Below are positions 36,228-48,366 of a DNA stretch of 64,000 nucleotides, piece after piece; the first letter of the stretch is position 1, and the number at the start of each line of letters is the position of its first letter. Position numbers and translations under genes: made by a program. The notes under the pieces were generated by a model, which was not told the origin of the DNA, did not search any database, and saw nothing but the letters and a program-made list of their open reading frames with translations. The stretch covers positions 64,060,599 to 64,124,598 of the forward strand of contig CM067084.1 in NCBI GenBank assembly GCA_034008185.1. Reading direction: 5' to 3'. Origin of the DNA: Gorsachius magnificus. Lineage: Eukaryota > Chordata > Aves > Pelecaniformes > Ardeidae.

Positions 36228-39200
36228 AGTTCAATTTTCTCCTGTGATTTTGGAAAATGAAAAGTTACTCTGTATCTATAATACATCCTGTAAGAATTAA
36301 GGCCTGACGTATTAACAAGAAAACTTCTTGGCAGCCATAAAACTCCATCTTTTCACCAGTACATAGACTATATTTCTCTTTGCTGAGACATATTTATTAC
36401 CACTGGACATCTAAAAACCCCCAGGCACTTTAACCAATTGGGGTAGAATATATATACACCCCAGACAAATGCTAAGAGCAAGCAGGAATGGTTTAATTAA
36501 CATTAGCAATGGATTAACATTAAAATCCTTTCTGCCCATATCGGAGTCACTGTCATCTCTTATCACTATAATCTGACAGAAAGTAAGCCCCTTCTCTCAG
36601 TCTAGTTCAGCTACTGAATCATCCAGTGAGAGCTCATCCCAATATATCTATAATCCCAAGAGGGCTCATTACAATGTGAAATTCCTCTGGCACAGTGAAG
36701 GAGCTCTCTGAAATTCCCACCCACAAATACTTGCTCTCGCTTATGTTGCTCATTGTTCTTGCTGCAGTCAAATAATTGTTGACAGTGTCAAAATGTGTTC
36801 CTGTCACCTGTACTGCCCACAGGTACCGTGACATAATCTTTGCGAACACCGATGTTCTCCTAATCTAGGCATCCCGAATGCAACCTGAAATCAGTTATTA
36901 ACCTGCACTGTGCCACCAAAGGGCCCAAAGCTAAATAAACCAAAAGAATTCTAGGGCAGTGCTGCCCCATGATTCCTATTTCTTTTCCTTGCTCCTCATT
37001 TACGATATAGAGGTTCACCATGCATGAACAGGCAAGTCCTATAGACATTTCATACATCAAGGAGGCTGACCTTTTTGAGGTTAGAAAAAACCAAAAATAG
37101 CAGTTGTCCCTATATTTGTGGGATATTTTCAAATGCTTCCCACAGACTTTCCAGAGTGAGTGGCACTGCTGAACTCTTCACTATGTTCAAGTTAAATTAA
37201 GATTTGCCTGTTTGTTTTCTCTTGGCAAAAACAGAACCCAAAATTTTAATCGATATTAAAGTATACAGGAAGCTTTTGATTCCTGGTATTTATCCAATTG
37301 CCATTTTTTGCCCATAAATAGACAAACAAGCATGTTGAAAAGGTCTTCATAAAAAGATGTTGATGGAGCTCAAGATAATGTGACAGCAAAACCTTAGAGA
37401 GCACTATACAATGGGGGTAAATAAATAGCTGATATATTTTTGCTTCCAATATTTTTCTGTTCTATCTTTCATTTTACAGAAAGAGAATGAAATTTTCCTT
37501 TCCACTCACAAATCCTTTCCTTCATCTGCCAAAATTGTATATGATAAAATACTATTAAAAACTGCTTCTGCTGAGAAAAACCAAACCAAACCAAACCCTG
37601 CTTTTTCTCTGAAGTATCCCATTGTAATATTCCTTAATAAGTCAGCAGTCACCCACACATTCACCCAGGGCTGGATTCTGTAACCTTGTCCCATTTTTCA
37701 GTATTTATTTCTTACAGCTGCAATCTCTAGGGGCCTAAAGTTTTCAGCAGACATCACTGGTTTAACCTAGCTTAGTCTTTGACATTAAACAATTTCTTTC
37801 TTCAAGACCATTATGAGATCATGTAGTCATCAGTGAAGGTTCTTGAAGTAGTTGTGCTAGAGCAATCAACTAATCCAACTAATCAGTTCTGTAAAGACTG
37901 CCCCCCAAAACCAGGTAGATGCCATGTCAGTTTTGACTGTTTCATCTGGAGTATTCCTGAGCCATTTCTCACTCTATAATGATGCCTCCAGTCTTTCCAA
38001 CTGCTATTTCATTATCGAGTGAAGAATTGTTTCGTTTTCAAGAAGTCCACCCAAAGTTCACTTCCATATTCCTCAAGTTCAAATCAGATCAAGCAGTAGT
38101 AAGAGACAACTTGCATACATGCTATTATGGCAGCCATGTTCATGTACACCCACTTAAAAGACATTCCCTTCTAGTTCTAATAAATATTCCTCAAAATGTC
38201 TATCACTGTGTGGCAACCTCATAGCACTTACATGATTCAGCAGCTTGTGACTCTCTGGAGTTTTTAACTGACATGATTTAGATCACTCATAAAAGCAGTG
38301 CTTTAACCATCAATAGGAAATTAGCAACTTTTTATACAGAAACCCAGCTTTATTTTTGGTTGTAACCGATTACAGATGAAAACTGATAACATGAAATAGT
38401 AAAAACCTGCTTTCTTTAGGCAGTCCCAATCTTCATGCACCATTACTGCCACAGTAAAAGCTTTGCCATCCTTGACTAGAGGCACGTGGTCAGGATGAGT
38501 GCAAGTTCCCAGTTGCTTCTGCAGTAACATCTAAGTAAGGTCTCAAACCAAAGGCATTGCAGGGTTTTTGCAGATAATTTCTCCGCATTTGTCGTCTTGT
38601 TGATACTCCCACTAGCCCATCGTTCTGTTTATTTTCTTTCTTATCTGTTTCACTACTCACTCCCAATTGGAAGATCTGCCCGTCCCCAGATCCTGAGGTT
38701 GCTCAAGCTCAGTAACTTCTTGGTATCAGTCCCCTATAGGTGCTCCCTGAACAATGTGCATTAATTTCAGAAACTGGCTGCTCATTTGAACATGCTGAAG
38801 GGTTCAGCCTCCCACGATTAATGTACTCCCAGAGTGCTCTTTGGCTTCCTTTTTCTTTTGGCCTAAGTTATTCAGTGATTCAGTGTATTTAGGGAAAGGA
38901 AGGATCCTGTGCGGCCTGGGCTGAAATCCTTTCCACACATAACACTCTTCTCATTTTACTTAGAACATGGCCAGTTTTTCTCCAGTATTGCATGTAATAA
39001 ATTTTTTACAGTCCTTGTGTTCATAAATTCACAACCAATCCATTTCCTTTTCTCAAAGTCAGAGCGCATGATTTGCAGAGGAGAAAGAGGTAAATCAAGT
39101 GCATTACTTCAGAATAGTGATATTAATTCCTTTTATAAATTATTATGGATATATGAGTATCATTTGCTTGGGAAAATTTCAATGGTGCCTTGAACTTTTA

Positions 39201-41099
39201 TTATTCTACAGCTTAAGTTTATTTTGAACACACTACAAAATTCTAGCATAATGATTAGCACCGCAAAGAACATCTGATGCATGTATACTTCTATTATAGA
39301 AGAAAATTGCTATGGAGTTGTTTATGGTTTGAAGTAAGGAAACAGATACAGTGTAATCTGAACCCCTTGGCATCTTCTGAGCCATTTTCAGAAAAAAATA
39401 TTTCCTTCTGGAGTTAAATCTCACATGAAGCTCTGCACATCATGGCAAATAAGACACGTTTTTTAAGCTGTACATAAGCAAATCCTAAAGATTTCAGCAA
39501 GGGTTCTACCTCTCCATTTCCTTTTGAGTAGTGTCATTGAATTTGTGCTTTCATATACCCCATCTCTGGCAAAGCTCCTCTGTATTCTTGTCCCTCCTGA
39601 AGACCTTATTCAAATGCTAATATGGGGGCATATCCAGTAACCCCCTCCCATTGCATGTGTACAGTTCATCCATATGTCTAGGCAGTATGCACTATCCCAT
39701 CATGGCATAATTTTCCTAGATGCTTGTCTCAGCTCCTGTGTCTGCTTCCCAGTTCACACTATCTTTGGATTAATGAATCTCTGAGATGAGGCAGCTCTGA
39801 ACTGGCACTTGGAGGAGTGTGACAGAATATGTCATGAGAGCTAGCATTTGAGCTGGAGGATCAAGGATATTGTAGCTGACCTTTACATGGGCCAGCAGTT
39901 TCTCTGAAGGTTTATATCAAGAAAACTTGAACTTAAATTACTTCAACAACACTTTGTAGTTTCAGCTGTTCGGAGCTATACTACGTGATGTTATATTGCA
40001 GAGCTGCTGGGCATTGTATTGGTTTTCTCTTTGCACTGGACAGCAGCGATATAGATGTGTCCCACCAGAGAAGATGGGTGACTTTCTGTGGATGCCCTGG
40101 ACAGACTGATCAGAAGCAAGCCTGCAATTTTCAGAGGGATGAACTCTAATTTCTCAAGTATGTTAGTCTCAGTACAAGGCAGAATGTAGAAATACTTGAG
40201 AGCGTTATCTCTTAAAAATAGCTATTATTTCTCTGAAATAACAAACATTTGTGCTTTGCTCTTGCAACTCAGAATTCTGTTCCAGGAGTCATCTGGAAAT
40301 CCAGACTGAATCTTTTGTGGTGAAAATTTATTTCTTAGCACAGTAAAACACCAATGTAAAATTAATATTTATTTTCCGAATGGCACCTTTGAAATATATA
40401 AGATAAGAGAGTTGTGAAATATGCTTAAACTGGAAGAAGTTTCTCTACTGAAGTTTCAGAAATTTCAGAAACTCTGTTACCAGATTGGAATTCATCTCAC
40501 TTTGGTAGTGGCTTGTGATGGGAATACAGCCATGACTGGAATGCTGCGTCATGCCGTGGGACTCAGCAGACTTGATACCAGCAAGTACTGTTTCAACAGT
40601 GCAAATTCAAGCCTTGTTCAGTTCTAAATAGCGACGGCCTGAAATACATCCCTAGACATGCATCTGAATGGAAGTGCTCCCCTTTACTTTGACTGCCTAA
40701 AAATCCATTGTTAAGGCCCATGCTTCTCTGCTGTTAGGAACAGAATTCACTGCTGATTGATAGGCTGTTTCCAGAGGTGGAATTAAGTGTGCTTAAAAAA
40801 CTCCATCCTAGCCTGTGCTGATAGATCTGAGAGGTCTCCAGCTGTTATAGATAGCTATGGGGGTTTGTGTGTAACATTTTGCACAAAGCAAAACAGTTAA
40901 GCCATACTGCCAATGCATGCAGGAAATTTCACATGCGTGAAACTTGCAAATTTATGTAATCAGCATTAAGATTAATTCAGTTAGAAGGAAAGCAGACTGA
41001 TTAAAAAAACCTTGGAGTTCTAGTATCTTTTAAAAAATAAATTTCAGGAAATGGAAACGTATTCCTTGATTGTTTTGCCTAATCAATCGAAACTCCTGA

Positions 41100-41575
41100 C
41101 GCAAATGCACGCAGTGAGGTTGTGTTACGTCATGCTTGCTTTCTTTAGGAAGCAATAAATTTACAAATGAAAAGTCAGCTTCATTTCTCAAGCTCTGGTG
41201 TGTACTGTGACCAATGCCAATTTTTTTTTTCTTTGACTCTTTCCTACTTTCTCTCTTTAGAACTTAAATTGTGTTTCATGTTGTTGGATTCAGTGGGTGA
41301 GCGCACAGTGTGAAGGAGAAGGAGGGGAGTGAAATAGGGGCTGCTTTGGTGTCCTGATCCTGGCTGGGAACAGTTATTGTTTGTAATTGGAGTAGCTCCC
41401 CCGGTGCAGTCTATGGCTGGTTGTCAAAGAGCTGCCGCAGCTTTCAGTTTGGTTCTGTCCTCAGCAGCAGTCATCTCCTCGGCATCTCAGGCTGGAGCTC
41501 GCTGAAGAGCAAACAGGAATGCTGTTTAGGACTACTGCGTGACCTTGGAGTAGCATAAAAGTCCTGGAACACTGG
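41100..41575 (+). promoter_or_regulatory. Candidate promoter and non-coding first exon
   Basis: A CRE-like site TTACGTCA (about 41126-41133) precedes a GC-richer block from about 41273 with scattered CpGs, in contrast to the AT-rich surroundings. The block ends at a possible 5' splice site, actgg|gtaggt, after 41575. Its ATGs lead only to very short frames (for example the one at 41519), so it would act as a 5' UTR exon. The next candidate exon begins 784 bases downstream with an ATG at its third base. Joining the two would place that ATG in a favourable context (G at -3, G at +4). The transcription start is unknown and no TATA box is clear. This is inference from composition and signals. Confidence 0.35.
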
Positions 41576-42358
41576 GTAGGTGCCTTTTCTTGGGTTTGTA
41601 GCCCCTGAGTAGGGCTTTGGTTAGGTCCTGGTCGGTGTTGGTGGTTGCTAATGGCCCCCAGCTCCTTCAAAGTGGCAGTCTATCAAGAAAAATATTGTCA
41701 TATAGAAATTTATTGGTCTGCCTGTGTGAATCAGAAGGTAGTGTAGAGAAATGGTCCCCAAGTGTACAACTGGCTTTAAGTGGCTCAGCTGCTTTTCTGC
41801 ATTTGAGTGACAGTGGCATTAAGGCAGCACAGAAACCCAACTATTCATCTTTTCTGGGTAGAGCAGCTGTCTTTCAATAACAGCTAGAGGAATGCAGCTC
41901 TCCTCTATGACACTGATGTAAGGCAAGCTAAGATAGGAAGGATAATAGGTTCATGCATAGAGGATTACATTATTTCCTTTACTTAAACAACTAAGGTAAG
42001 AGGTAAATACTTATTTACCATCTACAGATGTTATATAATTTATATAATTTAAATAAAATCAAAGGGTTTTTTTAAAAAAAAGTAGATAAAATCTGATTTT
42101 TTCCCCATCTGTATTTTTACAAATACATTAATGTTCTGGATAAATAATCCAAAAAATAATATGAATACAATAATTCCATTTAAGTTAATTAATACTAAGA
42201 ATGTATGAGCTAAGAATAATGGTTAATGAGATCCTAAAGCTTTTTTCTTTATCCCAAGTCCATCTCCTCCCTTCTCCCCTCATCTTCCTTACCCCTGTCT
42301 ATGGATTTAAGTTGTGTATATATCCTTCAGGAAAACTAAAGGTTAAGTTTTTGTTTAG
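41576..42358 (+). other. Putative intron between candidate exons
   Basis: The sequence runs from the possible donor gtaggt at 41576 to the acceptor ttttgtttag at 42349-42358. It is AT-rich (notably 41990-42200), with a pyrimidine-rich tract around 42240-42300 and nothing else recognisable. Confidence 0.3.
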
Positions 42359-42507
42359 GATGGAAGTGTTAGCCCAAGAGAAGAAAACACATGAAGAGAA
42401 TGAAGATTTGCAACAGTATCATCAGAAGCCTGCAAACTGCAAGAAATTACTTAGGAATTGCTGCTTGATAAAGCGAATTTTTGCCTGGAAAAGTTTGAGC
42501 TCCAAAG
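42359..42507 (+). CDS. Candidate first coding exon of an unidentified gene
   Basis: The segment is framed by an acceptor-like ttttgtttag before 42359 and a donor-like aaag|gtacct after 42507. The ATG at 42361 opens 49 codons that reach the donor exactly in phase 0. The frame continues past the donor to a stop at 42557, and it is also open upstream, so openness alone is not proof. The predicted N-terminus is hydrophilic and rich in E, K and Q (MEVLAQEKKTHEENEDL...), then turns cysteine-rich, basic and hydrophobic (KKLLRNCCLIKRIFAW). The CC pair beside basic residues might be a lipidation or membrane-contact segment, but this is speculation. I do not recognise the protein. It could be an alternative N-terminal exon of a large neighbouring gene, or a chance frame. 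Confidence 0.4.
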
Positions 42508-44139
42508 GTACCTTTCCTATTGAAATTTTTAGTGTAGGAGAAATTGTTGTCTTTTGAAGAATTCTGAATTTTTGATACAGTGGTATTACTGAATTTAGAA
42601 TCAGTAAAGTTACAGGTACAAAAAGTCTCTACTGTCTTGAGTCTATTGTGTAAAGATATTAAAATGGTACAGCTTTGATTGAAGGTTCTTTATCATAATG
42701 TGATATGAATAATTGTATTGCATGAGCATTCATTTTGCAGCACATCAAAATACATGGTCTGCAGAAAAGGTCTGCAGAAAAAAAAGAAATCCTTCAATCA
42801 GAAGATTAGTGAATAAATGTAAAATCCCAGGAATTGAATTTATCAATTTATCAGGGCCCAACCCAAAAATCTGTTCTGATGAGTAAAACCTCCTTTGATC
42901 ACTGTCAGAGTATATTTACATCGAAATTACATGATCAATCCCTTTGTCTTTGAGGAAATGGAGAAAGGTAACATCCTGTCACTTTTATACATAATGATGC
43001 TATCTGCTGTATTTATTAATAAATACCGAAAGAAATGCTTCTTTTTAAATTGGAAGTTGGCTGTGAAATATCTCACCCATTGAAAGTCTAACTCTTTTAT
43101 GAATAATAAATTAAATGGCAACCATCCTCAAGTGATGGTTAATCTGCTTCGCATTATTTTCCTCAGGAACGTATACACAGTTAAGGATTTTATTCAGCAC
43201 TGATTCCTCTTTTTACCATCATATTTGTACTTTGCAATATTTTGTAAAAACAAAACAAAAAACACTGCCCCAAAGAACCCTTTTTGTGTTTTGACAGCAT
43301 TTTTCATCTCCTTGCATACATTTTATGACAATAAAAAAACAGGTCCTCAGTATATTGAATTTGTGTCAAACAGAATGAAAAAAAATGCGTCACATTGTTT
43401 TGTTATGAAGAGCTAAGTCACCATATCCTGAGTGATATGTTACTTTATTTTCACATTTACTTTAAAGGATATACTCCAGTAGCTTACTTTCAGCATTTAG
43501 AAAAAATGAGCTGGTTAAATACAACATACTTCTGGTTTTAAACTGCCCTTATCCATGTATTATCCAAGTAAACACATGTTTGATATGCCTTTTAATCTAA
43601 GCATAATCATTTAGCTATTCTTGGGCACTCACTTTTAAAGCTTTAGGCTAATATTTCCAACAAATGGCTGCTTTAATCACCACAGATGATATAGTTTACT
43701 AAATACATGTTTGATTTCTGATTACTGTATCAGTTTGTACCTGTAATTCTCATTTATTTTTTGTATTGTTACTGCAGCTAATGAATCAAAAATGAACTTG
43801 CTGTAACCCTTTCAATACACTCATCCTTTTGTTCACAGGAATTTTAGAATTTTTTTCATTGGGTTATTTATCAGCAATCTCAGTAGACCTAAGGAATCAG
43901 CTCTCTAGAAATGGTGTGTGAATCTAAAGCAACTTGCACCGAAGCTAATATGTCTGGCTAATTATTTGCACCTCTGGAAAGGGTCTTAAAACAGTTGATA
44001 AGTAATGGTAGAATTAATGATTTATTTTGTCTTGGCAAAGTGAATTAGCAGGTATATGAATCACTGTAAAATCAGGGTCAATTAAGTTACTCTGGATTAA
44101 TCCAACAGAGACAAAATCAGAATCTGACACATAGTCAAC

Positions 44140-44382
44140 TCAAAAGGAAGCTGTTAATTTTGCTTTATCTAGTACAAAATTATATCCCCATAGGGACACC
44201 TTTATAAGAACCTTTGCATATTTATCAGGATCAAGAAGAATGATGTCTTGACGTACTTTCTTCAGCACTGTTGTGTTGTCCAAGTTGATCCCACTGGCTG
44301 AATAGGTTTTCCTAGACTTCAGTTCTAGAGCCTTCTGACATCTGTAACACATGTTGTATATGGCATATCCCACTGACTTCAT
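44140..44382 (-). other. Open frame of 80 codons, unidentified
   Basis: The frame starts with ATG at 44382 and encodes a mixed-composition peptide (MKSVGYAIYNMCYRCQKALE...). It lacks the runs of F, L or K typical of chance frames in AT-rich DNA. No family is recognised. Text such as 'gaagtcagtgggat' at its start and the adjacent 'aaaatcagaatctgac' block resemble phrases common in old amniote SINEs, so part of it may be repeat-derived. No clear splice acceptor precedes it. A real exon is possible but unsupported. Confidence 0.2.
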
Positions 44383-45211
44383 GATCTGCAGCTAGGTAAG
44401 TCTTCATACATATAAACAAGTGGGGTATTTCTGAAACCCCCTGGGCTTGGCCATGGAGATGCTCATCCACTCTCTGGAATAAGTTAAGTCAGCCAGAAGT
44501 CTGCTGTAATTTAACCTTCCCCTTGTGTCCATGACAGTGCTATGGTAGCTATCAAGAGCACCTGGCTACTGAGATACTTGGTCAATATCTACTGGTTTAT
44601 GTCAGCAGGAGGAAGGTGGGCCTGAAAATGATACTGTGGTGGCTCATTCCCACTTGGGTATTCCTTTACGCAGATCAGATTCCCTGTTTGTTGTCTTAAG
44701 CTACCTTAACACTACTAAAGTGGTGTAAAAATAGGCATTAGGCAGTTGAGGTTTGCAGTTTAATACTTAAAAAACAACTGAAATATTTTTGTTCATATTT
44801 TTAAAAAATAGTGAAAAACCTCAAATACTGAATGTTTTGGTAATTCACTGCCATTATAACAGTTAGTAGCTGGAAATACTGTAAAGTAGTGCATATTTGA
44901 TCTTTCTTTTAAAACAGATTATTTCTTCTCTACAATTTGTTTTTCATAGTTTATTTGTATGATCTTGAAACTGAGTTTGTAAACATGTTGTTTTAAATTT
45001 ATGGAATTAATTATACTTTCAGAGACAAATTCCATTTATGAATTTGGAGTAGGCAAATAAATATTTGATTTACTGCAATGTTCAAATGATTTAACTCTAT
45101 TTTCAGAATGAATAATCTTCAGTCTTATGATGAAATCTTAGAATGTCCTGGCACTGGGGATGTCTTCCTGCTCTTCTCACTTCAACATCTCTCATAGGAA
45201 TAAGATAAATG

Positions 45212-45263
45212 TTATAATAAATATATATAGTGTATATATATATTATATATATATATATAAATT
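45212..45263. repeat. AT dinucleotide microsatellite
   Basis: About 50 bp of alternating A and T are interrupted by two G at 45230 and 45232. The sequence is likely length-variable. Confidence 0.9.
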
Positions 45264-46994
45264 CTGGAAATATAATTATACTGAAGTCTTTTCTATGTAG
45301 TATTTAAATAGCATGAATTTAATGCAGTAATGACTGCTCCAAATGAAGAACAAGAGAATAAAAAATGGTTTATTGTATTTTAAAGGAAAATAAATGGAAT
45401 AACATAGTTGTCAATGAGAAACAATTCCATGCTAAAGACACTATTTTAGTCCATGCTCAAGGCTTAGTAATTTGACTAATTCCTCACACAGTAGTTTCAG
45501 AGAGCAGATACCCTGTAACTAAGGCTAGAGGAACAGACTACGACTATTGCCAGGTCTTCATCAGTTAGAGCTCGATACTGCTGGAGCTCTGGGCCCAAGT
45601 TTAAAAAATGTGTTGAAAAACTGGACAGTTTCACTTTCAAAAATGAGCAGCACTGAAGTATCTCCTCACTAAACTGGCAACTTACTGAGTTAACGTGGGC
45701 CAGTTACAAGTCTTTCCCGATTATTCCATGCCATGAATATACGTTCTGCTGCAGATTTTATAAAACGCAATTGAGACACCAAAAGGATAACAAATTGTCT
45801 CTCACAAAGATAAATTTGGAGGAATTGTACTGCTGACTATGCATTACACACTGCTAAAAATATAGATTACCAACTGGTTATTTATAAACTTTTTATAGTG
45901 TTTGCATTTCCTCGAACTATGTATTTATGAGTTGAGTTATGAATAATTCAGAATCATTCCAAGCTGTCAATCAATGTGTGTATTCTTCCCTGTCAAATAG
46001 TACATTTGACAAAATATTTAAGGAAAACACAACCCAAGTTATTTGAGAACTAGTTAAATGTTCTGCTCTCCCTAGGGTACTCCATATACTCTCAGACCTT
46101 GGATAACTCAAAAAATTGCTGCTGGAGATTGTCAATACTGTTTTTTAAATATGGACTTCTTGTGAACAGGACAATAGTTTTTCCCCTGTGGTCCGTTTGT
46201 CTTTTCTCCTCCTATGCAAATATATTGAGCAGTACTTTGAAATCCAGTCACATCTCAGACCGTGAAAAGAAAATGTCCTCCCAGTTGTTCAAAATTAATA
46301 AGAATCTTTATTAATATTGAGCAGGGGTCCATTGGACTGAAGCATTCTTCCAAAGTGTCTCAGCACTAATTCTTGTGTGCCTGCTTGTACCACTTTTCTG
46401 TTGAGCAGTGATGTGATGGGGAAAAGAAAATCTGAAAGCTAGACACTGATGATAGTGGAATTACATACGAGGATCAAGGTATATGTCTTTTCCAATATCA
46501 AAGCCCTCAACTGCCTTAATTAGAAACTATCATGACTACTAATTAGGAGACGAGTTGTTTCCTAACTTTATTACTGAAGATAAAAATAAGAGAAAACAAC
46601 AATAAATAATAGATATCCACTGTCAAGAATAGCATATTCTCCTGAGTTCATTCCCTTGTCCCAGTAGCTGCTCTTCACAAACAGTCCTCTCTTAAAGGAT
46701 TGCTGGTATAGTGTTCAGATCTTAACTTATCCAGTAATTGAATTTGTATGGTCTGTCAGATGTGTCATTTTTTACTTCGTGTTGTGTCAAGCTACTTTGT
46801 GTAGTTTTCCTAAGTTTTTTTTCCCCCAGTTTTCTCCCAGATGCTTTGAACAATGTTGGGTTTCTGTTGAATTTACAAATTTACATCATGAGAGGACTTC
46901 CCAGGACTTCATATGGGCACTAGGAAAAATTTGTTCTATTTTCCTCTAGAGCTGAAGTTCATAAGACTTTGCTATTTTGAGTCTGAAAGCCTCT

Positions 46995-47069
46995 AAGAGA
47001 AGAAAAAGGGGGGAGAGGGAGAGAGAGAGAGATGGAAGAAGGGAAGGAGAGGTGGGAGAAGGAGAAAGA
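46995..47069. repeat. Purine-rich (GA) tract
   Basis: About 75 nt of almost pure purine on the plus strand are broken only by T at 47033 and 47053, with a (GA)n core near 47018-47031. Such tracts can form triplex DNA. Confidence 0.9.
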
Positions 47070-48338
47070 CCAAGGATCATGTCCCTTGCCAGACCCTCTT
47101 CTCCTTTCCATTCTAGATGGTGAATGTGTAAATAATTATACCATACCATATGAAATCCTTTCCTGAATTCAATAAGCAGGTTTTGCAGACTATTACTACA
47201 TGTATTAACCACCAAAGAGATTAACATACCTGAGATTTTATGCACTGAAGAAAAACATAGAAATCCATTTAAAAATTGAACCTTTCATGGTTTTAAGAAG
47301 TACAGAAATATTTATTTTGTAAAAACTCCAATAAGAGAAATGTACTTGGGAATTCAAAATGAGCAATTTTTTGCCCATTTTGTCTATTTGAAATACTTAT
47401 GAAAATGTTTTACAGTTTGATTATGATGCTCTTGGTGTGCATGTTAATCTTAAGTAAGCTAGCTACTAAACCTAGGAAAAGTTACAACATTAAAACGTTA
47501 TTCACTGTCTGTCTTTTAATAACTTTTTTCAGAGAAAATGAGCATTTCTCAGTATTGCTTTAGGTATTTCTTTAATTACAACAAACTACGAATTAGCACT
47601 GTTTTCTTATTCAGCTCTAATAAGTTGAGGTTTTGTGGTGTCTTATACCTTCTGGCTCGCTGTGGAAATGTTCCATTTTATGTTTTAAAAGTTTCTCCTT
47701 CTTAACAAATATTGCGTTCATTATATACATATGTATATCTTTTCAAGTCACTGAACTGCATGGAAAATGTGGATATATTCCATTTATTTGTAAAAGTGTT
47801 TTAAGTAATGAGCTTTTTTATTTATTTCAGATTTTTTCCCTGAAACTAATATTTTGCTATATTAGAATAGTGAGGTAGTTGTTCATATGTTCTAGGTATG
47901 AAAAGATTGTTTAAAAAATGCTGATAAAACATGGTGGAAAGAAAAGGAAAAAAGGTAAGGGAAAATAATCTATTTTTAATATTTGTTTTGTTTTCCACCA
48001 AAGCCTATTCACCCATTATAATCTCAGATAAAGGAGTTTGTATTAAGAGGCCTGGCAAAAAGGGGAACCTTGTAGTTTGTTCCCTTCTTGCCAAATGCTA
48101 ACTCTGAAAGACAAATCATGGCAATAAAATTAGAGGCTCTCCCTGGTGAATGTAATTTTCTTTTAAATTTGTAGCATGGAGTGATCTAATCTCAGTAAGA
48201 CTTCTAATACTCTCTTCAGGGTAGCAGTAATAGTAATAGCACAAATTAACAGGAAAGTGTATTATGCAGGAATGTTTGTTATCTTTCAGGTCATTAAAAG
48301 GGCAATTGGAAAAACATTGATTCTCACAACTTAGAATC

Positions 48339-48366
48339 ATTCCAGAGTGATTATTCCAGAGTGATT
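48339..48366. repeat. 14-bp tandem duplication
   Basis: The unit attccagagtgatt is present twice, head to tail, with identical copies (48339-48352, 48353-48366). Confidence 0.95.

Larger units (their letters stand above)
35341..41099. other. Unassigned region with plus-strand C-rich parts
   Basis: No gene was identified. Parts of this region (about 35.8-37.2 and 38.4-39.9 kb) read C-rich on the plus strand, unlike the T/A-rich flanks. The minus strand has several frames of 60-90 codons in tandem (36634-36849, 36860-37132, 37506-37694, 38321-38530). A pyrimidine tract lies at 36208-36227. A decayed LTR element on the minus strand is one explanation, but I recognise no gag, pol or env motif, no tRNA primer site and no LTR pair, so it is not called. 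Confidence 0.3.
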
